A stretch of 64,000 nucleotides of DNA. It comes from Dipteris shenzhenensis. Lineage: Eukaryota > Polypodiophyta > Polypodiopsida > Gleicheniales. The stretch lies in assembly GCA_047967505.1 (NCBI GenBank), contig CM106538.1; one strand, given 5' to 3'. Numbering within the stretch: position 1 is the first letter of the stretch; each line of letters starts with the position of its first letter. The notes below the pieces were generated by a model, which was not told the origin of the DNA, searched no databases, and was given only the letters and a program-made list of their open reading frames with translations. Of this stretch, positions 1-11,470 are shown piece after piece. Made by a program: the position numbers and the translations under genes.

Positions 1-1617
1 TCCACCACCCTCCCTCAATTCCCCCCCTCTACCACCACTTTTTCCATCCATCTCACCACCCTCCACATCCACTTTTTGTTCACCATCTCCACTCCCTCCA
101 CTACAAATGTTCCACAACAAAAAGGGCTACAACCCATCCTAATCACAAATGGAATACTTTCAACACATGAAAAGAATCAAAACCAAGATATCCAAAGTAC
201 ACTAGATACAAAGCTACATGCATCAACAAAGATAGATAAATCAATAATGGCATGTGTAATTAAAGGATGGAACACAATCAACCATACATTGCACAAAATG
301 ATGGGGTTGCACTTTCACCAAATGCATATCCACATGTGGACTCAAGCTCAACTCTGTATACTAGTCCAGCTTGCCAACAATCCTATGGACTCAAGTAAAA
401 GACTACTCCAAAAGGGTAGAGAAAGAGCCGAAAATGATAGAACACCCGTTTTTCTCACTCCTTCCAAGCAGATTTAGGTCGCAACTTCAGGAGGTGACTC
501 TCTATACTCCAAAAAGGTGAGGAAAGAACTGAAAATGAGAGAACACCCATTTTTCTCACTCCTTCCAAGCAAATTTAGGTCGCAACTTTGGTTTCTAAGA
601 GAGAGTGAAATAAGTAGAGAATGAATGAAAGAGAAGAGGGATGAACAGAGCTTGGATAGAAGTTTCTGTGAGAGATTTTTGAATGTGGAAGAAAAACATG
701 AGCAAAGAGGAGAGAGAATGACTAAGCAAGAGTGGAAAGAAGATATTTTGAAACCAGTTACCAGAAAGTGGCGGGAATGATTGTTTGAAACATTTTGGAA
801 GAGAGAGAATAGGCAGAGAACTAGTTAGGAAGTCAAAGTTTAGGCCAAATGGTTGAACCAAATGGAAAACATAAGCATAGTCCTAGCTAGGGGATAGTTT
901 GCCATGGGAGGAAAACAAGGAGGCTGGACATGGTCAGGGCAGGCTTGCCAAAGATAATTTTTTATTGTGAACCACCAATGATGTTTTTTGGGGTATTTTG
1001 AATAAAAACTAAAATTTCTCGTAGATTTGGGGAACCTCTATTACAAAGAAGTCCACATGGCATAATCTCCTTCATAAAAACCATATTCCCTTATCCAATC
1101 CTCTAATATTTTAGTAATTCTCCAAAGGGCCCCTTTTTTAGTCCAAATTTTTTGTAATGTTAGATCAAAATATTGTTAGCAATTAGACATTGCCAAATTG
1201 AAAGAAATCAATTGGTAAGACCTTTGCAACAAATCACAAATCAAAGCATGAATGCACACATTGCTATCATAAGCATGCCAAAAGCACAAGTGTATGAGAT
1301 GACCATAGCACAGAACATGGCATCCACACATAAAGCATTAAGGCACATGGAAGAACAGCATCAAGCTACATCAAGCAAAGAAGAAAATGCCATTGACATC
1401 AAGCATTGAGAAGCAAAACCCTTGCGACCTTCAGCCCACACATTTGTAAATCAAGCCTAGCAACCTGAGAGTAGCTATGAAAGCACTCAAGAGAGGTATT
1501 GACATGTAGAAACCACACTTGACCACCTTAAGTAGCAATGTATTCACTAAGGGGAGGTGATGGCTTTGTAACTCACATCTGACCACCTTGCCAAAGGATC
1601 ATGGCACCAAGGGGAGG
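1..1617. other. Intergenic DNA without a recognised gene
   Basis: Short open frames occur on both strands, but none shows a domain, signal or motif I recognise. The only structure I see is a 100-bp direct duplication (listed separately) and, at the right edge, two purine tracts (around 1,541-1,547 and 1,611-1,617). The second of these acts as a likely polypurine tract for the LTR that follows, so part of this stretch may be the decayed interior of that retroelement. Confidence 0.5.
403..588. repeat. Tandem duplication, about 100-bp period, two copies
   Basis: Copies at about 403-487 and 503-588 share the core around TTTTTCTCACTCCTTCCAAG and end in GGTCGCAACTT. They differ at a handful of positions. 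The first copy lies at the end of a short open frame starting at 76, which I do not regard as a gene. Confidence 0.85.
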
Positions 1618-2000
1618 TGTTGAGATGTGGTGCCATGAGCACATAGATTAAAGGCTAAGGTATGGTGTAGGAAAGAATTAAAGTAGCCACCCTAGTATGT
1701 GTACTACATGATGTGGAAATGTGGATTGAGGATATCCACAAGGAGAGATGTGGATCAAAGGATCACATAGATGTTGACTATTCAAAGGGCACTCTCTATA
1801 TAAGAGGCCCATCATGTATTGCTGAGTGTACACACACTTGTAATAGATTGAGTATTGCTTACTGTGTGTCTCTCTCATGGAGTTTCTTCTATGGTTTGAT
1901 CCTTCGTGATCTTTGTGCTCACTGAGCGATAGATTAGGCTAAGTACGATCCGCACTTTGTCACCAATGACCATGCTGGATAACTTAAATATCACCGAACA
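1618..2000 (+). mobile_element. LTR of a retrotransposon (3' or solo LTR)
   Basis: A purine tract (CCAAGGGGAGG, 1,607-1,617) is directly followed by TGTTGAGATG, the usual TG start of an LTR after a polypurine tract. Inside is a TATA box (TATATAAG, 1,797-1,804), as expected for an LTR promoter. A plausible end is CCGAACA at 1,994-2,000, an imperfect inverted match to the start. No matching second LTR is visible in the window, so this is either the 3' LTR of a decayed element to the left or a solo LTR. The right boundary is an estimate. Confidence 0.55.
1797..1804 (+). promoter_or_regulatory. TATA box inside LTR
   Basis: TATATAAG lies 180 bp inside the LTR that starts at 1,618, a normal place for the retroelement promoter. 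No transcript evidence is available. Confidence 0.4.
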
Positions 2001-5000
2001 AATTTTCATACAAATATGCCAAAGTCCTAGAGCATGATCAAAAAAATCATTTAAGGAAGTTAAATCAAGGGGGGAAACCTCTTACACCCAAAATTTCTTA
2101 GTTTGTATACCCCCACTAAACAAGGCTTTCCCCCCAAAAAAAATAGTAAAAGTAGACCATGCTATAGATAAACCACAGTTTCACAACCTGCCCGTCAGCT
2201 CTCTTTAACACAAAGGCCATTCTTTTTGGGGGATTGAGCCATGTAAATAACATAAGGTACTGGGCATTATGCCAATAAAAGTCAATACAACCCCTTGCAT
2301 CTGTTGTAAACACTGCATCCGGTTACAGCTTCCTTCAACCTTCCCAACAAGGATTTAGACCTGAACCAATCACAGTAACCCACCTTTTTCCAAGTAACTG
2401 AGCCAGGCTTCATGGGAAAATGATTAAAATTAAAAAAACACACATTGTAAGCAAACAATTCCAAGTACGAAGAGGCCAAAGGTACCAATTCAAAAAGAGG
2501 CTCTCTCCTCTTTTTTCTCACAAAAGCAAAATCTATAAGTTCTAGATGTCGATAAATCTCCAACCATAATCATTTTGTATAGAGAAATTTTAGACCCACA
2601 AACACATATACATGAGGGCAAATGCTCAATCAATCAAACCCCTAAATATCAAATCACCATGAAGAAGGGCATCGTCATATTTGAAGTAAAGCCCATTCAA
2701 ATCTCAATAGCCTGAACTTGATAGACAACACCTTAACACTTACAATCAGGCCTAAACTTGACACTCAGTCTCTTAGTACTTAAGTTGAGATGGCATGCTA
2801 GAAAAAGGGGACATTTCAAAGATACATGCAATACATAAGTGATTATGGAAAGTAGTGAAACCAATCTGTAGGCAACAATTCATAAAACAACATTTTCGAA
2901 GGTCTTTCCATCCCCTTCATTTCATGAGATCAAAAGTGTGTTAGTCATAGATAATCTCCCACAAAAATCCTTTGGCAACATATCACATATAGAGCTAAAT
3001 GACAATACGTGGGGAGGAGATAGCCAAGATGATCATATAAGATCTTAAACAGAGGCATTTTTGGGGGGGGGGGGGTAGTCTATGAGCCAACCCAAAACCA
3101 AGAAGTTTTTGGCACATTGGCTCTTAGGCTGCCAGTACAATCGATCGATCCCATGAATTTGAAGCACATATAGTATAAGGCAGCAAGTAACCTCATAAAA
3201 AAAACTTTAACCATATCTTGTCAGATCTACTCCATCACATTAAGCAAGAGACCGACTATACTATACTCATGTTCACATATCTGCCAACAACTAAAGGAAG
3301 TAAAGATGAAAGAAGTAGCCAGCAAGCCCAATCATCAAACCAAGTAAAGATGGTCTCCTAGGCCTTGAGTAGTGCCAGTAGCTTGAGTTGGCCACCATTC
3401 CATATGGTTCAAAGGTGGAATCAGCAAGTGAGTTTTGCCCATAAATTAGCTCATCACACCAGGCCATATGGTAAGTCATTCTATCATGCGAGCTCATCTC
3501 AAGGTCCAAGCTCACAGACAATCTAAATTAGATGCTGGTACCACATACGGATTGCTCCAAGTCTATGTGGCAAGTTATTAAAAGGATCTACTCACTAGGA
3601 AGTGGTCTCCGAGACTAGAATACACCGATCCTCCAACCCATCATTGAGTGCAAACAAACTTCACAACAAGTATATTGCATCTTCATGAGCTAGGCAGCTT
3701 TCCATCTACTAATACATAGCAACAAAGGTTGCCAACATCACTAGATGTGAGTATAATCCTCTTGTCTTCACACTTACTATAAAGAAGAATGATCATATGA
3801 TCAAAAGAATGTAAAGTAGGGAATAGAAAGCAAAAGTGTGTTTGACCTAATTCATAGGTATGTAGATCGCCGGTTCTACCAAAAAATCAAAGCTATCCAT
3901 GCCAATTTATAAGATTGTGGCTCTAGCTCAACATAGTTCACAATATGCGGGCTATTCATTAATAAGAAAGATCCTCAAAGGATGAACTTCAAATGATATG
4001 CCAAGCCACCCAATGTATCATAAACTTCACACAACTCATTCCTAAATGGTGGCTCAGCATACTAGTGACACGGGCAAAGAGAGAACAATTACCAAAGTCT
4101 ATTGTTTTTGCTAGCCAATGAAAGACTCACATCACACTTCAAAGGTTTGGTTATCTTACTTCCCATATCTCCCTAGTCGGTTCATGGGCTTAGAGCCTCC
4201 AACTTCTTGGGAAATAGCTCAACCACATCCCAAAATTTCCTTAGAGCCAAGATATATTCCAGGAAGGCAAAGCTATGCGACTATAGAGTGTTGGTCAAAC
4301 ATGTGGATGGTTTCCAAGATTTGGCAGCTCGTCCTCCCTAAACCTCTCTCGAATCGTGGAAGCTCACCCAATTTAATGGACTTCGCACAATAGAGGAGGC
4401 TCTTTAGAACTAGGTAGGAGAAACTGAAGGGATCAATTACTACATTCAATGTCTTCACGTTTAGTATTTCCAAAGCCTTCACGTTTAGTATTTATAGGGA
4501 CTATAGGACCAGCAAGCTGCCACAGCCTAGACCGACATCCCTTCATGCTTTGTATTTTTAGAAAATACCAAACTAGCGAGATGCTACAACATTTCAAGCT
4601 TGTCGTTTGAAAAATAGTGCTAGATGAAAGCCATTCACTAAATACAAAGCTAGAGTGTATGATAGACCTAGTTGGGATCCATTCAAATGAGGAGACTGAA
4701 AAGATCATTTTCATCTTCTTTGAGCCTTTGTTTCATTCTAGCTACACAAATGCTCTGCTTCGATGGATTCATGTAAGTCTCTCTACTCATTCCTTTATGC
4801 ATTCCATTTTCATTCTCTTGAGAGTCAAGGATATGTTTTCCCTCCTTCATACATGCTCTCAAAAGCATTTTCCATGCTCACTCAGGATAGTAAATGCCTA
4901 GATATCAGCTTGGTCCTTCTGTGTAGCCATGGGCCAATTCCCACATAGTGTTATTATCAATAAGAAGAAGCACTCTCTTATGGACTAGAGAGTTGTATCT

Positions 5001-6237
5001 CTCTCTTGCAATGTACTTTTGGTCTCCATAATGAGTGTAAATGGGCACATGTTCCAATACTTCCTATAGATCCCCAAATATCTTCTCTGCTAGTCTCTAG
5101 CCAATAAGGGTTGTTAGTGGAGATACATGGCCCAATAGCTAAGAGTAATTTTTTATGTACCACTTACACCATTTCAAGGCCACCATACATGTATAACTGG
5201 ATGCATCCATCCTTCCTTATTATAATCCATAAGGTGAAATACCATGGGGGTTAGAAACTTCATAGGTCTGACTTTTCAATTTGAGAAGATTCATAAAAAA
5301 TCAAGAAGCAACCCGCATGTCCTTATTAATAGAACAAAGGATCAATATAATTAGTTATGACTGATTTTCAATTTAAACCCAACATCGAACTTAATGGTAA
5401 AGTGTTTCAATAAGGGTCTTGACTTGGTAGTCCTGTCCATCAATAAGCCAATTAAACATCATACATATACGTAATCCATAAAATACAACCAACTTCCATC
5501 TCAAAAATGATCTTAATTTAACCCTTCTATCTATAAAGGCCAACTATATTCCATCCATAAATTTCCTTACGATTCTGGAAAATAAGCAAACCTTCTATCA
5601 TTAAAATCTATATATGCAAATTGCTTACCAACCACCCATTTTTGGGTTTTCCATTAATATATGAAATTACCCAAGCTTTACGTTGGATACTAAGTCGATA
5701 CATATTCCCAGAAACAAAGGTCCCCAAGGGGAAGGGGGTGTGTGTGTGTGTAGACCAATAGAAAATAGAACTACATTTAATGTATTTATATTATATTTAT
5801 ACTAGACCCATAGAAGATAGGACTAGTTTTTATGTACTTATGAGAGAATTCATCAATTTAAAGATACAATTACAACCTAATCATCCTGCTAATTTTCCAT
5901 GTGCATGCATGGGTAGATCATTTGCCTTGCTACATTTTTTGTATCTGGTTGCACTTACCTATCACCATCCCAAACAAGCAGAGCATTAGCACATTAAGGC
6001 TTAAGAGGGGAAGACAAGTAATTTATGTACAACCTGGCTAATTATCACCTTAAACAAAATTGATGCAAGAATGAATTGATCTAGAAATGTATCATGACTC
6101 AAAGAAAATATTGTACATACATCTACTATGGAAGTATTGATAATATATTTCCACTAAAGTTGCAAAGACTAACAATGCCATTCTATATGTTGAGCTTTAC
6201 CATGCTATGAGGAAAAAAATGAATGCCTTAAGATCAA
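2001..6237. other. Intergenic DNA without a recognised gene
   Basis: AT-rich sequence with only short, mutually overlapping open frames and no domain I can identify. Local oddities are a run of 13 G at 3,063-3,075 and a repeated 18-mer ending in CACGTTTAGTATTT at about 4,455-4,490. It is probably old, unrecognisable transposon sequence. Confidence 0.45.
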
Positions 6238-6323
6238 CATAGATCATGTAGTCAGCCTATACCATATTCAAATGCATAAACATAGATCATGCATTCAACC
6301 TATACCATAGTCAACACACAAAC
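6238..6323. repeat. Tandem duplication, 43-bp period
   Basis: Two copies (6,238-6,280 and 6,281-6,323) both begin CATAGATCATG and contain CCTATACCATA. The second copy runs into the CA tract that starts the foldback element. Confidence 0.7.
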
Positions 6324-6756
6324 ACACACACACACACACACACAAATAACACATTCATTCAAATAAATATACATTCACATAGCATATACACACACATACA
6401 GACTCATATATATTCGCACGCTCCTAAGTAATGGAAGATAAACTTGAGATAAGCTAGTGTGAAAATGATGCTAAACTGCCCTTTTACATTAAAATTAAGT
6501 AAGGGTAGGCACACAAACCATTTGCCCTTTAGAAAACCCCTAATACGCATAATCATATCCCTAAAGGAGAAAGGGTTTGTATGCCTACCCTTACTTAATT
6601 TTGGTGTAAAAGGGTAGTTTTACATCATTTCTACACGAGCTAATCTAAAGTTCATCTTTCATTATTTATGAGCATATGAATGTACATGTGAGTGTATATG
6701 TGTGTGTATATTTCATGTACTTATTGGAATGAATGTAAAAGTCTATGTGCATGGGT

Positions 6757-6780
<24 letters not shown>
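6314..6780. repeat. Foldback (large inverted-repeat) element
   Basis: The left arm (about 6,314-6,532) and right arm (about 6,561-6,780) are inverted copies of each other, about 219 bp each, separated by a 28-bp spacer. The inner arms are well matched (for example AATTAAGTAAGGGTAGGC on the left against its complement on the right). The outer arms continue through CATTCATTC and end in a CA run on the left and the complementary GT run on the right. The transcript or single strand would form a very long hairpin. No coding capacity. This fits a foldback-type MITE, though no target-site duplication can be assigned because the ends are microsatellites. Confidence 0.85.
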
Positions 6781-6816
<36 letters not shown>

Positions 6817-6828
6817 TACATGTTTGCA

Positions 6829-6871
<43 letters not shown>

Positions 6872-6890
6872 TACATGTTTGCATGTGAGT
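6781..6890. repeat. GA microsatellite with interspersed 18-mer
   Basis: Two GA runs (6,781-6,814 and about 6,831-6,869) are each followed by the same TGTACATGTTTGCATGTGAG segment. A compound unit has therefore been duplicated directly beside the foldback element. Open frames here are repeat translations. Confidence 0.85.
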
Positions 6891-6954
6891 TTCCCTGGCT
6901 ATCAGACCACTAACCTCTTTTTGTGTGTTTTCATCGATGAAATGTCCAATCTAT

Positions 6955-7686
6955 GTATGCACATATGGCCACCTAACTACCTAGCTTCCTTTCCTTCAAA
7001 ATGAACCCTACACAGATATGGAGAGAGAGGGTCTTCAATCATTATATGCCAATGTCATGATTTTTCCATATGCATGTGGAATTATCCATAAGTCTAAAGA
7101 GCCAAATGTCTAATGCATGCAAGCCACCTTCACAATTAATCTATTCCACACATGCATTTGGCATATTTACAAGGTAGCCTATTTGAACCTTACATGAGGT
7201 GCAACCTCATCATCTCCAACACCCACCATGAATGCATCATCGAGTGCTACCTGTCATCACTAGGATCTACACCACCTCAAGTTACATTATGATCACTAGG
7301 AATTACAATTCATAATAGTGTCAGATGTCACCTAGATCATGCATCAAACATGCGATAGGGGTGTAGAGAAATAGATAGTTAATAATGTTTTGAAATTTTC
7401 ACCAACTTCGATAACAATTGTTGGAGTAGCTAGATGTTGCCTCACATTCATGCCACATACCCACATAGCACCACCTAACCACTTGGCCTATGCTTCTTTG
7501 AAAGGTTCCCTATAGGTATATGGCCTCTCTCTTTAGTCATTCTGCTAATGATTATGATTTTTCCATGTGTATGATCCATAAATCTAGAGAGTCACATATC
7601 TAATGTATGCTAGTTCCCTTCATTTTAATCCATTTCCATACATGTATTTGGGCTATTTCAAGGCCTATTTGAACCTTACATGAGAG
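6955..7686. repeat. Dispersed direct duplication, about 240 bp per copy
   Basis: Copy 1 (about 6,955-7,199) and copy 2 (about 7,455-7,686) share the order CACCTAAC...TATGG...ATGATTTTTCCAT...CATGCATTTG and end in CCTATTTGAACCTTACATGA. They are diverged by substitutions and small indels and separated by about 255 bp of unrelated DNA. No coding signal. Confidence 0.65.
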
Positions 7687-7845
7687 TGAGGTCCTTACAT
7701 CCAACAAGGTCATCAAGTTTTATGCCCTTGTCTAGTTGAGATATTGATGGCTTAGAAAAACCATTTGGAACATCGCACCATTGTTTGAACACTACCTTTT
7801 CTTTATAATATCTTGCAAACAAGAATAATCATAAAGCTCCCTAGA

Positions 7846-8105
7846 TCCCCTTCTAGACAAATTAGTGCGAGTTTATTAGGGAGATCCTCCTAGGAAAAGA
7901 ACGTGAGTTTATTTGAGGAGAAACTCACATAACATTTTCTAAGAAGAACACTACTTCTTTAGGATCTCCTGCAGTAAAAAATAAACCTAAAATACCTTGG
8001 ATACCTTTCTAGACAAATTAGTGTGAGTTTCTTAGGGAGATCCTCCTAAGAAAATTATGTGAGTTCTTTTGAGAAGAAACTCACATAATATTTTCTAAGT
8101 TGAAG
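7846..8105. repeat. Direct duplication rich in hairpins
   Basis: Two copies (about 7,846-7,965 and 8,000-8,105) carry TCTAGACAAATTAGTG, then a near-palindrome around TTCTTAGGGAGATCCTCC, then a hairpin with the arms TTATGTGAGTT and AACTCACATAA. In the second copy the last hairpin has perfect 11-bp arms. No coding capacity. Confidence 0.65.
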
Positions 8106-8365
8106 AGAAATTTAGCTTGAACTAATTTAACCGCCAATATTATTCCATTATTTAAAACTCTTCCTCACTTACTTACAAATAGGAATCCAAGAGGGGTCTA
8201 AGTGTTGTTGGGGAGTGAATTTGAGATTAGGAAGGACTCTGAAATAACATACTTGATCAGTTTCGATGGATACACTTCATAATTCATCAATCCCCTCCAA
8301 GGTTACCTCAAATTACACGACTATAAGTTCATACTCCTCCAATAACAAATCCAAAAGATCAAAAG

Positions 8366-8687
8366 GAAATTATCTAACCCCTCTAGTAATCTAGCTAGAG
8401 ATATCTAAGTCCAATTGCTTTGAGGATGAAGAAGAGGAAATGAAGGAACAAGGAGATTGTGGTGAAAACATGTTCAACCAAAAGGAATTCAATTACAATT
8501 CACAACTATTATAGTTGAGCTATGATGAAATTATCTAACCCCTCTAGTAATCTAGCTAGAGATATCTAAGTCCAATTGCTTTGAGGTTGAAGAAGAAGAA
8601 TGAAGGAACAAGGAGATTGTGGTGAAAACATGATCAACCAAAAGGAAGTCAATTACAATCCACAACTATTATAGTTGAGCTATGATG
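8366..8687. repeat. Tandem duplication, 161-bp period
   Basis: Copies 8,366-8,526 and 8,527-8,687 begin GAAATTATCTAACCCCTCTA and are about 95 percent identical by eye, so this duplication is fairly recent. Confidence 0.85.
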
Positions 8688-8689
8688 GA

Positions 8690-9990
8690 ATAGCTAATCC
8701 AATACCAAGAGGATTTTAAGCCATAATCAATGGAATAGAGTAGCTAAACTAGCAACAATAACAAAGGTAGTTTGTAAATGCTCCAACACCATGAATCCCT
8801 ACAAAAATTTCCATTATTTCATAAAAGTATCTACAGAGTATCCCTACAAAATACTTTCAATATTATATCCAAGTATGCAAAATAAATCAACTCAATGGCA
8901 ATGTAAAAAGGATCAATGCCTTCTTACTATGCCTCAATGATGAAGCATGGGACCTGAATAGGATTCAAGAAAACTTCTATATGATATTCCAACTGACATG
9001 AAGTATGATCCCTTGAACCTCCTCATTGTAAAAAAGTCCTGTTCATATAAAGTGCACTTTTTTAATCTAAATTTAAATGAAGATGATAGATTTTCAAAAA
9101 AAATCAATCAAATGGGATCCAAAGACCTAGGGGAAATTGTGTCAAATTAGTAGTTCAACTATCACTATTCCTAGGTGCCAAACAAAGTCAACTTTACATA
9201 AATTAGTTCTCATGTTGGTTTCCTTTAAGCTGGAGATGAGTGCAATTGATGTTCCACTTAGGCAATAATAATGAGATTGAACCATGAATTATTAGTGTGA
9301 GGACAAGGATCTTGCGTGAATTCAGCTTCCCACTTGTGCAATTTACATTCTCTCTCTCGTCACCACGGTAAAACCTCTCCAAATTTTGGCATTCAAGGAG
9401 AGTCCCTTTGGCACCTTTTTCAAAGGTCAAGGAGGTCGGAAGATAGCTGAAGAACTTAAATTTATATATTTTGATAAAGTACAAGTGTCTGATAGTGGAT
9501 TAGGTAAAGATCATTGAGCTCAGCAACTTGTTACTTCCAAATGAGAAAGAAGCTCATTGGCTTGGAGAGTTCTATTTTATTGACATCATATTCATCGCCT
9601 TTCTACTAGGTATTAGGACAATGGGATTTTGCTTAGCCCTTTTGATTGAGCCACAATTCCTAATCTAAAGATGATAAAGTATATGTAACAAGTCATCCAA
9701 CACCACACATTACAAAGATATGGTGGTCCACCTATAGGAGGATAGAAGTTGAAGGAAGAAACGTCCTTGAATGAGTTTGAAGGGAACACATTTCATTCTT
9801 GGGCCTCAAAGATAGAGCTTGAAATGTGTGAGTACTAGGGCTGTTCAAGGTGCCTCTGTTGTAGAGGTGATGAAGTGGGTGATCGAGGAATATGTATATG
9901 TACCAAAGAGAAGTAAAGAAAAGATGCAAAAATTTTAAGATTTTAAATACAGGGATATTCTAAATGTTTTCTTGCTTGCACTTGTTATAT
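8690..9990. other. Intergenic DNA without a recognised gene
   Basis: AT-rich and without domain-bearing open frames on either strand. The longest frame (minus, ending near 9,203) shows no family resemblance that I can see. Confidence 0.45.
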
Positions 9991-9999
9991 GATTCTTTT

Positions 10000-11470
10000 C
10001 AGAGTGATCACTTGAGGTAAGGTTATGATTGAAAAATTGTGACTTCTATTAAAATGTGAGGGTTTATAGGTCTAAATGGGATCAAAATTGGTAGGGTACT
10101 TGGTTCAACTATTTCTAGGTCACTACCAAGTTTTGTTTCATTTGTATCAATGTAGTCTAGCATTCAGTGGATGCATCGCAATTTAGTGCATATGTAGGAT
10201 TAAGATTGAAAATTGATGCCATTTATAAAAACATGAGCCTTCAAAGGTCTAAGTGGCACCAAACTTTGTAGTATGCTTGGTTTAACCAATTTTATATATC
10301 CATACCAAGTTTTGTTCATTTGGATCAATGTAACCCAACATGCCCTTGACCCTTATTTAGTTCCTAGTCAGAGTTCGTACCAAACTTGGTAGTGTGCTTC
10401 GTTGTATTATGTTTTAAATCCCCACCAAGTTTTATTCTGCTCAAATGAATCAGAATGCTTGATATACTATTTTCTAGATCCCTACCAAGCTTTGTTTCAT
10501 AATGTAGCCCAACCTACCTTTGATGGTGGATACCAATTTAGTGCAAGATTGAAAAATGATGCAAACTATTAAAATGTGAGCGTTTGAAGCTATAAATGGG
10601 ATCAAAATTGGTAAGATGTTTGGCTTAACTAGTTTACTGCTTTATACCACGTTTTGAATCAATTGCATCAATGTAACCCAACATGCCCTTGACCCTAATT
10701 TCATGCCTAGGTAGAGTTTGAATTTAAAAATGATGACATTTATTAAAGTGTGCGGCTTTGCAAGTTTAAATGGGGAAAAAAATTGGTAGGATTCTTAGCT
10801 ACACTATGTTTTAGATACCTACCAAGTTTTATTCATTTGATTGAATCAAACTTGCTAGGATGCTTGGTATCTAAATCCCTATCAACTTTTGCTTCATTTG
10901 GATCAATGTACCCAACATGCCTTTGATGCATACCAAGATAGTACCTGGGGGGTCATGATTAAAAAGCGATCTAGTAAAATGTGAGTCTTTGTATGTCTAA
11001 ATGGGACCAAAATTGGTACAATTTTTTGTTTCACTACTTACTAGTAGACAAGTTTTGTTCTATTTGAATCAATGTAGCCAAACTTGCCCTTGATGTACCC
11101 CAATATAGTGTTTGGATAGGATTATGATTAAAAATAGGTCCCAACCGATTTTTGTTCCATTTGGATTGATGTAGCCCAACATGCCCTTATTGCATCTCAA
11201 TTTAGTGCCTACGTGGGGGTTAGGATTAAAAAACAAGGACATCTATCAAAATATGAGGATTTTAAGGTCTAAATGGTAGGGTTATTTTTTGCACTGTGTT
11301 CTAGATACCGACCCAGTTTTTGTTCCATTCGGATCAATTTAGCCAAACATGCTAATGATGCACCCCAATTGAAGTGTGTCTTTACAAGTCAAAATAAATC
11401 TAAAATTGGTAGGATATTAGAGGCAGACATGACCTTAAGTTCTATAAACTTTGGACTTCCAAAGTAAATT
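10000..11470. repeat. Degenerate satellite, about 165-185 bp period
   Basis: The sequence recurs in the order AATGTGAG, GTCTAAATGGGA, AAATTGGTAGG, then CTACCAAGTTTTGTT, CATTTGGATCAATGTA and CCCAACATGCCCTTGA. The ACCAAGTTTTGTT-like landmark occurs about ten times (near 10,121, 10,305, 10,424, 10,484, 10,645, 10,817, 10,878, 11,045, 11,140 and 11,310). Spacing is near 165-185 bp, with some 60-120 bp partial units. Copies are strongly diverged, so the array is old. It has no coding capacity. Confidence 0.75.

Noticed and set aside
3054-3078. Run of 13 G as a polypurine tract
   Set aside because: No TG-starting LTR follows and no second LTR copy is visible.
5220-5720. Suspected minus-strand reverse transcriptase remnant
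   Set aside because: Translation of the reverse complement gave no RT, integrase or transposase motif in any frame.
6666-6913. Open frames on both strands across the GT/GA runs
   Set aside because: They are translations of dinucleotide repeats and the foldback arm; composition and overlap on both strands show they are not genes.
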